Shown here: positions 1 to 16,684 of the stretch, piece by piece
Layout of the letters: each line of letters starts with the position of its first letter
Numbering within the stretch: position 1 is the stretch's first letter
From: Pterobdella sp. o SKG-2022
Lineage: Eukaryota; Annelida; Clitellata; Hirudinida; Piscicolidae
NCBI GenBank assembly: GCA_964035795.1
Contig: OZ038324.1
Span: 2,159,025-2,223,024, forward strand
DNA length: 64,000 nt
Direction of reading: 5' to 3'
Notes under the pieces: generated by a model
Seen by the model: only the letters and a program-made list of their open reading frames with translations
Database searches by the model: none
What the model was told of the DNA's origin: nothing
Position numbers and translations under genes: made by a program

Positions 1-260
1 ACCAACTAGCTTTCCTTCTATCCACCCATTATCCTTCTACTAACCAATTTATTGTACATCCATCTATTCACCCATCAATCCATCAACTTCTTCATCCATC
101 CGTCAATTTATCCAACCATTCATCTATCTACTTATCCAACATCTACTCATTCATCCACCCATACATTCATTCATCAATTTTTCCATTCATTAATTCCTCC
201 ACCCATCCATTCATTCATCCACTCATTCATCAATTTTCCATTCATTCATCCATCATGCAT
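1..260. repeat. Degenerate (ATCC/ATTC)n minisatellite
   Basis: Imperfect runs of CATC, CATT and CACC words fill this stretch. The open frame through it codes only for His/Ser/Pro/Ile-rich low-complexity peptide, so I do not call a gene. The complementary pattern recurs near 13900-13960 and 52900-53140. Confidence 0.85.
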
Positions 261-3124
<2,864 letters not shown>

Positions 3125-3140
<16 letters not shown>

Positions 3141-3215
3141 ATCATCATCATTATTATCATTGTTTTATGTCCATTCCCATGCTAGCATGGTTTGAATGGT
3201 GGTTCATAAATACAA
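3125..3215 (-). repeat. Short repeat end with CATGCTAGCATGG core and (ATG)n-like tail
   Basis: Read on the minus strand, a CATGCTAGCATGG palindrome near 3179-3191 is followed by GGACATAAAACAATGATAA and an ATG/ATA-rich tail. A palindromic core followed by a short spacer and a simple-repeat tail looks like the 3' end of a SINE or LINE. It lies just 3' of the last visible SCAMP exon. Confidence 0.4.
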
Positions 3216-3255
3216 AATAAAATATCTTCTACACACAATATGAATAATCTCTCAC

Positions 3256-3980
3256 ATAGCCATGAGTAGAAGAGGATGTAGACAAGTTTCTGGTATTGCA
3301 CTGGAATATCAACTTCAATGTCCTGGAAGAAGCATGACTCAAAAGGACAGCATGAAGGCACAGGGGGGAAGTTATGCATTGAATCTGAAAACTCTGTAGA
3401 GAAAGAGTTTTATGAAGTTTTCCATTACATATATTAAGAAAGTATTATTTATTAATCAATAGTTTTGGATAGTTTAAACTTGAATTTTTGATGAAAATAT
3501 TAAACAAAAATACTTTTTTTCAAAGAATTCTCCATTTCATTTAATTCTCTGGATTTACTTTCAAGTTCTTCTTGTTTTTTTTTAAATTCATCAAAGTTCG
3601 GCTCTGGTTCATCTAATGCAACATCATTTTCAGAAAGTTTTTCAGCATTTGTATTTTTGTTATAATCAGTGCTCTTATAGTTCTGAAATTAACAAAAATA
3701 TTAGTTTTAAATCAAAAGCAATTATTATGAAAGTTACGTTTGAGCTTTGAGTGTTGAATGGGCTGTACTCTTTTTGAGCTTCTCCATAATTCGATGATGA
3801 TATTGCCTCGTTTATTGACTCATCCTTGGCAATTAAGATTCAATCGTTATGATTGATTGTTATACATACAATTTTCGTTATGAGTTTTTAATTCATTTTA
3901 AATTATATTATTGATATAAAAATATTTTTGATTTTAGCTATTACTTTCAAAGGGTCGTAATCTGATTTCACATATGCCAT
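3256..3980 (-). CDS. SCAMP: SCAMP (secretory carrier-associated membrane protein), 5' part
   Basis: SCAMPs are four-pass proteins of recycling and secretory vesicles. Four exons are seen on the minus strand: 3980-3945 (start, MAYVKSDYDPLK), 3824-3738, 3682-3514 and 3384-3256. All junctions are GT-AG and the phases fit (0, 0, 1, then 1 onward). The third exon carries the cytosolic coiled-coil (KKKQEELESKSRELNEME). The fourth carries the family hallmark before the first membrane segment: NFPPVPS, then CFFQDIEVDIPVQYQK, matching the NWPPLPS...CFYQDFSVDIPVEFQK region of animal SCAMPs. The usual N-terminal NPF motifs are not obvious (DPL and SPF instead). Exons for the four membrane spans and the C-terminus are not visible. 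The start lies 620 bp downstream of the stop of the next gene on the same strand. Confidence 0.85.
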
Positions 3981-4599
3981 ATTTTTCCAGATTATATGAT
4001 TCTAAAGCCTAGTAACTTTTGAATTGTTATGAGAACAAGTTAAAATTTTGCATAAAATAACTTGTCAATACAGATGTTCCCTATTTTTAGCCTCGATGTT
4101 TAATTATTTAAAACGTCAATAATGATAGGCACAACTTTTAAAAAAGTGATGGCGTTGTGTCATCAAGTTTAGACTAAACCAAATGCATGTGGCAACCTTT
4201 TGTGATATATTATTACAAAAAATTAGTTTAAAATTTGTTGATGAAAAACATAAACTAAATAAAATTAACTATGACTTTTTCATTTAAGTATAATTCTTGG
4301 CAAATTGCAACATAAAATTGCTTAAAATTCTAAATAGTTTGAAATTGAAAAGCCGATGCGAACATTCAAAAAAAAAAATTTGTCAATGTTTTTAATATAA
4401 AATTATTAATGTATGAAAATATAGGTTAAATTAAAACTAAGAAAACTGGGCATACACCAAGAAAAACCAGTGAACATTTTTTAGTTCAACATCCAATAAA
4501 TTTTATTCATTAAAAAATCAAACTTTGTTTCAAGCTACTAATAATTCGTTTGTTTCAAGATTTATTTCAAGTATTTTTTGAGTTATAGAAGCTACAACA

Positions 4600-5842
4600 T
4601 CAAGGTATTTCAAGATGAACGTCGGAAGCTGTTTTTCTGATGTTCAATGGCAGTGAGTCACACGTCTTTCTGATTTTCTCTTCGACTTTCGACTATAATA
4701 GTTGATTTTCATTATACTAGTTTTAAATCATATGATGATATCACAGAAGTAATAAACAAATTATTTGAAAATCACTATTCTTTCAATGATTACCTCTAAA
4801 TTAGTAAAAGTGAATTTGATCTTTCTAGAACTACAAAGTTCTTGGATAATTTTGAATTTCTGAAAAAAATAACAGTGAATTTCATATTATTTATAAAATA
4901 AAAGAAAAACATTTATATCTCAAATGTTCGATAATATTCAAACGTATTTAGAAAAAAGATGTATTCATAAAGACCGGTTTAATGGAAGAAAAATTTCTTA
5001 AAAAGCATTTGAGTGAGTGATAAATTGTATAGACCTAACATAAAACCCTATAAACTTACATAAATGATTGATGTATCAATATCTGATGCATTCCTCAAAT
5101 CGAACTCTATGCTTGTCAATGCTTCATCTGAAGTTAACGTATCAAATAATGAAGTCTTCAGTTTTTCTATCAATTTAATCAGTAATTGCTAAGTTACTCA
5201 AATACAAAAAAGATTCAAATCAAAGATTTATTAACTAAAGAATGCAAAGCTTTTTCTAAGTAGAGCTCACAGCATACAAACTTGTTTGTTTGGAAGTTTG
5301 TATGCTTGAAAATGTGAGTTCAGATTAGAAAAAGTTTTTTTTTGTTCAATTAATAAATATTTGATTCCACTTTATAATCATAAAATAGCTTAAATGGGCA
5401 AAAGTTGATTAAAAAAAGGTCTATAAAAGGTTGTTCAATGTAATGTGGTATTTATAAAGATATTGTCGTCAACTAGAGCGTTTGCTACAAATTTAATGTA
5501 GCGAAAACACACTGTGGAACAGGTGCTAATTGTTGGCCCACGTGGGATCGAACTTGGTGACTTTAGATACTCAGTTGAATGCTCTACCAACTGAGCTATG
5601 CAGGCCCACAAAACTGAGCTCATTCAATTTGAAAAATAATCACTGGCTAAATAAAGTACGGACTTAGATTGATTTATTCACTAAAACTCAAAAATATCCT
5701 CACCGTTCCATGCAATGTGTCTGATAAAATAGTTATGCAGTTGATTGGCTGAGAGGAAGTTGATGTTAGTGGGGTATTCTTGGATGTGAAGATGCAGGTG
5801 TTGATGGCTTATTAAATCTCTGGAACCTTTCACTCGGTCCAT
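4600..5842 (-). CDS. Unrecognised 134-residue protein, four exons
   Basis: I do not recognise this protein. Four minus-strand exons join into one open frame: 5842-5704 (139 nt), 5166-5060 (107 nt), 4859-4794 (66 nt) and 4692-4600 (93 nt, with the stop). All three introns are GT-AG: phase 1 (G|AA), 0 and 0. The ATG at 5842 is the first Met after an in-frame TAA. The product starts MDRVKGSRDLISHQHLHLHI, with a His-rich patch, then has charged segments rich in Leu, Lys and Glu (EKLKTSLFDTLTSDEALTSI; SKVEEKIRKTCDSLPLNIRK). It has no signal peptide, membrane span or zinc motif, so a small soluble helical protein or complex subunit is likely. Chance agreement of four exons, three phases and a terminal stop is unlikely, but no homologue is claimed. 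Confidence 0.7.
5213..5369. repeat. Imperfect inverted repeat (fold-back or MITE-like)
   Basis: The left arm (about 5213-5283) and right arm (about 5295-5369) are reverse complements with mismatches. Shared blocks include GCATACAAACTT, CTTTTTCTAA and ATTTATTAA. It sits in intron 1 of the 134-residue gene. Confidence 0.7.
5437..5610 (-). mobile_element. tRNA-derived SINE, copy A
   Basis: The minus strand begins with a tRNA-like head (GGGCCTGCATAGCTCAGTTG, box A; GTTCGATCCCACG, box B). A unique body follows (CACCTGTTCCACAGTGTG, CGCTACATTAAATTTGTAGC) and it ends TACCACATTACATT. The same head and body recur at 35814-35986. It lies in intron 1 of the 134-residue gene. Confidence 0.85.
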
Positions 5843-6300
5843 CGTCACACGCTCCTTTTTCTGGGTTTAATTACTTAACGTAACTCTTAGGGACTTGTAT
5901 CGGTGGATCGATATTTGTTTTCAATATTTGTTCAAAATACTAGGTCTACTTGGAATGTTTTTTTATAAGCTTTAAGCATTCAATAATTGAAATTAACACT
6001 GACAAATACAAAAGGAATAATATAAAACTGAATCCTCATTTAAATAAATATCAGCACTTAATGTGTTAAACATCTTTGAAAATTCTTCCTCATAAAATTA
6101 ACATATCATTGAATTATCATTGAAATTTAGAAAGACCCACAACAACATACAACAATCTGAGGGTACATTTTGTGGAAGAGGTCCATCATGGTGTGTGCTA
6201 TAATGCCCAAGGGCACTCCCCACTGAGATTAATAAGAATATGGAGCATAAAGAATTTGTATTCAACTAAAGAGATAAATGAATATTTAAATGAAAAAATG

Positions 6301-6500
6301 NNNNNNNNNNNNNNNNNNNNNNNNNNNNNNNNNNNNNNNNNNNNNNNNNNNNNNNNNNNNNNNNNNNNNNNNNNNNNNNNNNNNNNNNNNNNNNNNNNNN
6401 NNNNNNNNNNNNNNNNNNNNNNNNNNNNNNNNNNNNNNNNNNNNNNNNNNNNNNNNNNNNNNNNNNNNNNNNNNNNNNNNNNNNNNNNNNNNNNNNNNNN
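6301..6500. other. Assembly gap, 200 N
   Basis: Exactly 200 unknown bases. The open frames spanning it are artefacts. Confidence 0.99.
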
Positions 6501-9500
6501 TTTTGAAGCTGTGAAAAGTGATATGTTTATAAAAAGCCCATATAAATTATCTATTCAATAGATTTCTAAAGCTTATACTTAAGTAGTTATTTTCTCATAC
6601 AGCCATCAATATTGAAGTGTGATTAATAATATTGGTATTAGGATTACAACGTGTCCATTACACACAACTGCATTACAAGTCGCCATTGTTGTATCGTTGT
6701 TTTAGTGGGGTCGATATGTGAATAGATTAGGATCTATATCCCTAATGATTTACGACGGCTTGCAGATGATGTTAAACAGTATAACTAATTATATTCTCTT
6801 ATCGATTTTGAGATTTGTTATTTAAATTATTGAATTCATTTTCATATTTTTTTTTTTCGGTGATTTTTTGATAAATGTTGGAAATTAAATTTTAAATAGT
6901 TTCATTATTCAAAAATGGGATGAAGTAACAGCTTGGGAAGGATTTTTAAGCCACAAATCATGATACCTTCTGACCTCCAAGCTTCTGCACACAAGTTACT
7001 ATAAATATTCATTTTTCAGTGCTTTCATATAAATTATTATTTTTCATTTTATTATTCTAATATTTATATTTTTATGTTTAATAGGACTAAATTTTTGTTT
7101 TATTTTGTTTATCAACTGATATAAATATATTTCACAGTTAATATTTGTTATATATAAACTCGATATTTAATTTTTGTGATACATGAGTATTACTATATTG
7201 CTAATTTCATAAGTCACTGTGAACACAAGCATTAGTTTATTGATAACGTAGTTTTCAGTAAGTAAACTTACTTCATGCATTCTCTATTGACCATTATGTT
7301 TAAGTATTTTTAAAACATAACAAAGTAAATAGTGGTTAAAAATCAAGTTATTGAAATCAATGGAAATAATAAAGTGGAAAAGAAAACATATAATCAATTT
7401 GATTTTTTTTCCCAAGAATCAAATGTTAACGAAATATTTTTCAAGACCTACTATAGAGTAGAAAAAATAAAGTTTGAAATCTTCTATAGACTGGCAAAAA
7501 ATGAAAGTTGAGATCTATTATAGACGAGCAAAAAAAAAATTTATAAACTGTAAGAAATATCAATCGAGCATTGTTAAAACTTCAATTGTTCAATTAAATC
7601 AAACTCATACTCTCAAAAAGCTGCAACAATCTTTGATAATTTGAAAAAATTTGATTATATGTTATATGTTATGAAAGACAACCATGTTACAAACAGTTGT
7701 TATGTAACCAATACTTGAAATATTCAAATAGGGTCATTATCTCGCCGTTACAATCAATTAAAAAGTTGATGGTTTATTTATGGTTTTGGAAGGTTTGTTT
7801 TAGATTCGGGAAGCTGTTAATCGACGTTCGTGAACTGATCGATAATGACGAAATTAAAAAAGCAATGTAGAAAATATTTGTATACAAGTTAAATAATATT
7901 AAAAAATTAGATGGTATATTATATTAAAAAAGGAATTTCATTATATAAAATATACAGAAAAAGTATAAAATGGTATTATAATTTAACTTAATAATATACC
8001 AAATTCCCTATCATAATATACAAAATTCACATCAAAACTCACAAAACTTTCTATCAAGTAGTTTTAAATTAGAAAACTTCTTTCATAAAATAACAACTGC
8101 GTATTATAATATACAAATAAAATACAAAAACACACACTTCTAATATTTGCACACAAATGGGTTAGCCACAAAGACGTCAATGTTTGCCTAATCAATTCTG
8201 CAGCTTTGATTGAAGCTTGTAACTTCGCGATTGGTATCATTTCACACACTATCTCGTCAAATAATCTTCCTTGCAAGGGTTTTTGAAAGTTGTTTTTTGA
8301 TAGTTGGGGCTCGAAGTGTGTATATAATGATGACGAAGGTTTGTTTTGAAATGTTTTGTGAGATCTTAACTGCCATCAGTGGTTTAAAATCTAATGGAAA
8401 CCTGGTTTTTTTGATTTGGAATCAAGTAATAAATGTGTGGAAGACCAGCATTAGGTTACAGTTGGCTCATCACTGTATAAATTGAATCCTTCTCTAAACA
8501 TTTCGTTTGTCTTTTCTCATCTATATTCCCTTGTGTCATGGTGTCAAGAAAATTCTTTCCAAGTTGGGTGCATCTATAAGCCCATATTTAAGACAAGCAA
8601 ACCTTGAGTCATTCTGTCTATCTCCCGTTTTTTGGCTTTTATTTTGAGTTTTTTTCAAAGTATTTTTATGTATACAGATAGCATACATGAACTGGTACTT
8701 TTTAAATTATGAGTAAGCACTTGAAAATTGTAGTACGAAGACTTTCATATTTAAAGCATATTTGTTTGTCTGGGTGAGTGTATAAACTGTCATTGATTGC
8801 GTCAGAAAATGCACTGGACACAGAAACAAAAATTTTAAAAACGAAGCTCTTCATAGAAAGAAGTTACATAACAAAGAGAATACTTGATAATGTAAGTTCT
8901 CCTTACAAAAAGTTTCGTAATTAAATATACCGTTGTATTTGTTTCTTGTACCTTTCTTATTGGTTTATTGGTATTTATCATGGATGAGTTCAGTTTGCTT
9001 ACTCTGAGATCAGTCATGACTCGTTAATGTATTAACTGATGTTTTTCAGTTTCAATTCCATTTATCTTTTCTGCTATATCCCATAGTACTGCATATTCAA
9101 ATTTGAGACATTTCAAATGTTGGGTCCAAACTAATGCAAGTGTACGAAAGTTTTAATTTTCAATGAGAACATTTAGTTTAAATAAAATTTTTTTTAGAAA
9201 AATTTAACTGAAATGAATTAGTATAAAATGAGTTTAAGTGCTCGGAACAATTTCATTTAGACAGCCATAAGCACAAGTTCAATATCGCATGTCGACATAT
9301 AATCAGTTTGAAACCGTAATACACGATTTTAAAAAACATAAAAATGCGAAAATTTTAATGCTTGAATCTCTATAAAAACTTTTTGTTAGTACCTCAGGCT
9401 TCATGAACAAACTGGTAACAAAGTTTACATTTTTAGAGACAGCTTAATGCACTCATAAACAATATTAATAATCATTAAATTTCTTCGTAAATCGACGTTA

Positions 9501-10960
9501 AAGTTCAAATTAAAATTGTGAATTTCCATTCATATGTGCCTTTTAGACAAACCATCAAATTCACCATAAAAACAAAAGTTTAATTTTAAATAAGTAAACT
9601 CTCTAAGAAAACAGTCAAATCTTCTAATTTTTAGATGTTAAGTAAAATAAAACATGTAAGAATGGGAGAATAAGACCACAAACCAACGTAATCTATAAAA
9701 GTACAACCATGTACACTGGGTGTCTATATACTTTTTCTTCAAACTATTTGAACACAAAATTTAATTTTAGCATATACAAAGTTTTTCGTTAACAAAGTAA
9801 CATCATCAAGTACGTTCAATAAATAATTTGCAGTATTTACTTTGGCTAAAGAAGATTATCACTCTTCTTTTTAATACAAGTGCAATTTAATACAAAAAAA
9901 TACAGAAAGGGCTTTCAGTTTTTAGAATTTTTTGTTTTTGTGGGTATGAAGTTAGAGGTTGAAATGGATAGAAGCCTCCCTTGGATTTTCACTGCAGCTC
10001 TAGTGGCCTAAAAACTACCCAAAGTATTTTTAAATAAGACTAATTTAAAAAATTTTTGAATATTTTGTTTTTGCGATAATATTTAATTTCAAATACAGGT
10101 CCAATAAGTATTTTCCCAACCGATAATTGGACTGGTAGATAATTTTTTTAAGACTGTAGCGCCTTGAGGATATAAAAGTTGAACTAATATCCATGTTTTT
10201 TTTACAAAAATAAAACAAAAACCAATATACCCTAAATACGAAAAAAATACACTAAACTGTATAGAATTATCATAAAAATAAACGCGACTTCAAAATTGAC
10301 CCGAAACACCACTATGTCATAATATTTCGACGCGGGCAGTATCGTCAACAGCGTTTAACATGATGAATCTTAGCCCAATAATGACGTGGAATTTTTCGAA
10401 GCTTAATGAAAAGGTGCAGTAGAAAATTCTACTAGTAGGAAATGTTTAATTGGAGGATTAAAAGCTTTTAGGTCGAATGTTTTAAATTTTGATTGTCTTA
10501 ATTAAAAGTCATCAGATTTTCAAAAATAAATTTTCTATTTATAAGCTTCAATCATATAATTCTTTTTTTTGTCGTCGTTTTAACATTTGCCTTTCTGCGT
10601 TTTAGCTTTTAAGAGGTTCTCATGGTGAATCTTGTGGTGAGGTTCAAACCATCAGAAATTAGAGACTTGTCAAATGTATCGGAATACTTTTTTGATAAAA
10701 ATTTTTAAAAAATTTAATATATATTCTTGATTATTTCTAATTTTTCCAAATTTTTCATCATACTTAATTTCACAATAAGGGTATCTTCAAATAAAAACAG
10801 TCCAAAGGTCAGTCGGCATTATGTTACTTCATTATGGTCTGTACAGAAAACAAATAAAAGCTTTGATTCAGTTCCATCTTTAATGTTCCCGTATTATCAT
10901 GAGGATCTTGTAGATAGACAAGGTTTCAAACAGTGAAGAGCTTGGCAGGATGGCTTTTCT
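6501..10960. other. A+T-rich intergenic DNA, nothing identified
   Basis: I see no supported exon. The minus-strand frame near 8276-8120 (including LFDEIVCEMIPIAKLQASIK) looks somewhat protein-like but has no recognisable family and no partner exons. Confidence 0.5.
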
Positions 10961-10965
10961 GGTAT

Positions 10966-11150
10966 AGAAGCATCCATCATGACATCACAACTGAGGTGGA
11001 CAGGGTACGTCATACAGATGGAGGGTGCAAGGGTTCTGAAGATGTTGTTTCTGGAACGAAAACAAATGAACTTTTTATAACTCGCTACGCAGCTCTATGC
11101 TCCCAAGCATGCAAGAGGAAAACCTCATTTGAATAACTTGCTACAAAAAG
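10966..11150 (+). mobile_element. LINE C-terminal fragment
   Basis: Translation gives SQLRWTGYVIQMEGARVLKM then a frameshifted LYAPKHARGKPHLNNLLQKA. This resembles the post-RT segment of RTE-like elements (LRW-GHV-RM....P+..FYGEL...R..G...+R+KD). Stops and frameshifts show it is dead. Confidence 0.65.
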
Positions 11151-12510
11151 CGTTTGACAAAGCTTATACTAGGGGCAACGTTTCTCTTTAAAACTGAAAT
11201 AACTTTCCACATCTCTCAGAGCTCAGTTCTTCACGGATGATGGAAGAGAAGAAGACTTGAGACGAAACAAAAAAACAAATGAGAAGAAAAAAGTATGGTT
11301 GCCTATCTGCGGCAAAAATTCTACTTTTTACCCATAAATGACGTCATTGACTTTTCCTCCAATCCTGCTAGACTTATCCATGATTTAATATCTTTTACAA
11401 TACCCGATATATTGAATAAATAATAAATTTTATTTTTTTTGAGTTAAAATTATTTTTTATTTATATTTTTTAATTAATATTTATTGTTCATATTCTGAAT
11501 TATTATCCGAATTCATGCGCTGTCTATACATAAGTTAACTTTGATTTATCGCTTGCCTTTTTTGCGTCCCTAAATATACCCTGAAACATAGGCTCTAGTT
11601 TTTTTCATATTTTTTCCATATTTTTTACTAGTTTAATAAATTCAGGTTTCTAGTGTAAACGAAAAATACGTGAAAAGAAAACTTCGAACGACAATAATAA
11701 TTGACTCCTTATTTTAAATATATTTATCATTGAAATGTTTTAAACAAAATGGTCTCACACTGTGTGTAATTTGAGTACATTTCAAGTAAAATCATGCGAA
11801 GTCAATACAACCGTTGTGCAAAGAAAGAATAAATTAGATAAAAACATAAGTTTAAAATGCCTAAAACAAACAGAAACTGAAGAAGCAAAGCAAATATGGC
11901 AGCCTACGTATGGATACCAAAGATAATCACACTATGATTATTCATTCTACGCTGTTGAAATTTAAAAGCAAATGGAGATTGAATTTAATTAGTTATACAT
12001 TAGTATGTTAGTTTCTAGCATTGAGTGATAAGGTCACATTTAATTGAAATGAATGTTTAAAAAAAATTGAAACTGTTCTCAATATTTAAAACAAAACGGA
12101 AAATGATTTAATCAAAGTTTTGTCTTTAGTTGTATCATAACGACTCAAGATAATATTCACAGATTCCTTAGGTTGAATGTCTTCTTTAAATAAAAATTAT
12201 TAATAAATGCTGAGTTTAATACGGATAAAAATGAAAAATCTAGTAATTAATTTATAAAAAACAAAATGTAGATTTAATGTCTGTTATGAAAACGATCGCA
12301 AAGATGACGGAAAATTATCAAAACAGGTTTCAAGGTAGCTGGAAAACTATCAAATATAACCACTACAATATAAAATAATATAGCTAGAATTTGAATCAAA
12401 ATAAACTAATTTTTTTGCAGAGATCCCATCATAAGTAATAACAAAGGCTTGATAACTTGGAATTCATTTAAAACTTTGTATCAGTGAAGTGTTTTGCTAT
12501 TATTTATGGA
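11151..12510. other. A+T-rich DNA, no gene seen
   Basis: No exon or repeat family recognised. Purine-rich 11230-11300 may be the eroded end of the LINE fragment to the left. Confidence 0.4.
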
Positions 12511-12612
12511 GTATTGATGAAGATGGAGATGATTATGATGAGGGTGATGATGATAATGTGGATGATGAGGATGATGATGATGATGGAAAAGATGATGACG
12601 TGGATAGTGATG
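12511..12612. repeat. (GAT)n-like imperfect trinucleotide repeat
   Basis: Imperfect GATGATGATG run. The Met-rich and Asp-rich frames through it are repeat translations. Confidence 0.8.
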
Positions 12613-12705
12613 ACACGGTATAAAGATAAAAATATCAAAATAGGTTTCAAAAGTTATTTCATTTTCATTATCATTAAAAACTAATTTTTAACATACAAAC
12701 CAACC

Positions 12706-12835
<130 letters not shown>

Positions 12836-13049
12836 ATACAGGAAGATAAACAGAAGGGTAATAATTTGCATAGGAAACCAGCGAACGAACTAATGCATCA
12901 ATACAAAACGGTCTGTTACCTCATGAATTATTCATGAGATCATTTGCATAATATGCAAATGAAGCATAAGAAATATTTAGGGTATTTTGTTATTCAGACT
13001 GCTTCTATCAATCAATGAAGGAGATTTGAATATGTGAGTGTTGTTCCAT

Positions 13050-13190
13050 TGTGAGGTTTGATGGAGTTTAGGGGGTTAGATGGAGTGTGGTTGGTGGGGT
13101 TGATGGGGGTGGTAGGGTTGGTGGGGTTGATGGTGGTGGTATGGTTGGTGGAGTTGAGGGTGTTGGTAAGGTTGGCGGAGTTAATGGTAG
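13050..13190. repeat. G-rich GGTTGGTGGGG-type minisatellite
   Basis: About ten imperfect units of GGTGGGGTTGATGG type. The plus strand has many closely spaced G runs, so a G-quadruplex could form. No coding interpretation is supported. Confidence 0.7.
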
Positions 13191-15160
13191 TGAATTATAG
13201 ACGGTGTAGTTAAAGGTTACCTAAGCTGAGGTTATAATGGTGGTTTGAGAGGTCAATTGTAGTCCATATTAGTGTAGTAAACGTATTTGATAACTATTGA
13301 TTTCATTCAAGGGAATGTATTGGCGATAAACTATAAATAGATATGACTTAGTTGATTGTTCTTTTGATAAGAATTATGCATGTGATGTGTTGGAATGATA
13401 CTTACAGATACGTGTGAGGTTGGAGTAAAGGAGTCATCTGAGACATACTTGTTTGAAAAACTTGGGAAGTTTTATTATAGTATTTGGAAATAAATAATGA
13501 TTACTTTATAAATCTTTGTTTCCTTATCATGAATCTTTTGTCATTCTTATAAATATTTTTTCATATTTATGGAAATTTTGTTGTATTTATAGAAAATTTT
13601 TTTTATTCAGAAATAATTTTTTTGATGAATATTATTATTTTTCTCATATTTATTAGCATTTTTCCAAATTGAAATCTCAAAATCTAGAAAATATTCATAA
13701 AAACATTTCAAAGTCCATAATCAAATATATAATTAATCTCTGGCCATATTTCTAACGCTTCCACTGGGCTTCATTGGAATCTTATGAGGGAACGATGGAT
13801 GGGAAGCAACTTATACATATTACATAAATGGATTAGAGATTTGACGGATGACAATGAGAGAAAAAAACTGCTGAAGGAGAATAAAAATATTAATAGATTG
13901 GTGGGGTATAGATGGATGGGTGGGTGAGTGGATGGGTAGGTTAATGGATGGATGCAAGACTAAAGTAAAATACAAACAGAAAAACAAATAATTTAAAAAA
14001 AATAAAAACAAAAAATATTTTAAACAACAATACCACTCATAAACAATAACAACAAACCATAAACCAATAAAAATAAAACAACCTAAATAATAACAACGTC
14101 AGATACAGGAAAGAGAAAAGATTAGCGATTTTTCAAACTAATCTGGTCACTGAACGAATGATTCATGCTGCTGCAAAAAGCAGAATATTCATGCAAATAA
14201 AAAATTACGTCATCTTCAGGTTCACACATCATAAGTAGCTTGTGTCAAATGACACGTGCTTCAATGGCAGGTGTTGTGGATGAAAAATATGTTGAAGGCT
14301 GTATGTTTTAATTACATTTGTTGAATATTTATAGTAAATTATTCTTATTTAATGTTATTGATGACGTAGAAAAAGCTAAATCAAATAGTGAGGTAAAACA
14401 CAAAGTAAAACTGTAATTTAGTAATATATAAAATGATATAATAAATAAATTATGATATATTATAATGAATAATATTTGTTTATATAAACTAATCCTTTCG
14501 TCTGCCAAACTTAAATTATCAAGTGTTACATTGATTTTGTTAATTATGAATCATAAAAACACGGCATAATTTGATTTCTTATTTTGACGAAGCTTTCAGA
14601 TAAATTCTATATCATCATCCGGTGACTTACTATATTTATTCTGTTTCATAAAAATTATATGTCGACTCAAAGTTGTTTTGAACGAAGTTCACTTGGATTT
14701 CAAAGGGCTTTGATACATCGGTAAAGTGCTAATGGTACATATGTGTTTGGTGTGATGATGTGTGTGTTTGCTGATGTTGTCCCTACAATGCAGTAATGTT
14801 TAAATATAATATTAATTAGTTTATTATGATTAGATTCATAATATTTTAATATGATGATCAGGATAAGTATTTAAATATGATTGTAATATCATTTAATTAT
14901 GATAAAGTTAAAAGTTATTTAATCAGTTTGATAATTATTACTTATAATTGTGGTAAAAATTATTCAATTATTATGGGGATAATTATTGTTCAATTGAAAT
15001 GGTAAAAATCATTATTAAACTGTGTGACAACAATGGAATCTCTATATATGCTTGGAAGTGTTATGTTGACAGTGAAATGCTTGGTGTTTTAATAAAAGTT
15101 ATTACCGTCCATTAATCTCCTTATTCTATATATGGATAACATAAAATGTTCCGATAATGA
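13191..15160. other. A+T-rich DNA, no gene seen
   Basis: Contains a short (GGAT/GGTG)n stretch at about 13896-13960 and otherwise no recognised feature on either strand. Confidence 0.45.
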
Positions 15161-15165
15161 TTACC

Positions 15166-15285
15166 AGGGAGAATGATGCTAGCAGGTCATTGTTACAGAC
15201 ATCCTGAAGGAGTCGTCCATAAACTCGTATTTAGGCAATCAACCGAAAGAAAGCGAAACAGTACTCCATCTTTGCTTATTACATG
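15166..15285 (+). mobile_element. LINE C-terminal fragment (LAGHCYRHPE type)
   Basis: The frame reads GRMMLAGHCYRHPEGVVHKL then VFRQSTERKR. This is the conserved tail of a widespread animal LINE group (RLAGHC.RH.E....LVLW.P..G.R.RGRP). Only about 40 codons remain. Confidence 0.7.
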
Positions 15286-15589
15286 TTAATTTTCTCAATT
15301 CATTTTAACTTTAACATTTTAACCGTGTTTATTGCTGGTATAATTCTCACAAAACTTTTCATTACTATATTTTGCATCAAAACTTGTGCATAAACCATCA
15401 TGTTTTATGAGTATAATTACCAGAATACTAATTTATTCCTTTAGTTACTTTTGAAGTTCATTGCTTCGTTATTACACACTTATACAACTACCATTTATAA
15501 GAAGGTCATTATGGTTAACCATTATGTTTTTTCTTACCTTATTCATTTCATTGCTTATTTTTACTGTCAAATTTTTACTTCATCATTCA

Positions 15590-15693
15590 CCTGTTATAAT
15601 GGTCCACATGGAGTAGCGCCCTGTGAAACCAATCAATTGTGCAACCGAAACCCCAGTTAGAGGCGATCAAATAGTCGACTTAATTACTTACTC
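15590..15693 (+). mobile_element. Probable retroelement 3' end leading into (TTAC)n
   Basis: A less A+T-rich block (CACATGGAGTAGCGCCCTGT; CCAATCAATTGTGCAACCGA; GATCAAATAGTCGAC) passes directly into the tetranucleotide array. That is the layout of a retroelement 3' end with a simple-repeat tail. It is not assigned to a family. Confidence 0.4.

Positions 15694-16684
<991 letters not shown>

Noticed and set aside
6172..6561. 129-codon frame near 6.2 kb
   Set aside because: Most of it is the N gap; the rest shows no family.
8064..8276. Minus-strand frame with LFDEIVCEMIPIAKL
   Set aside because: Protein-like composition but no recognised domain, no convincing splice partners and no start context.
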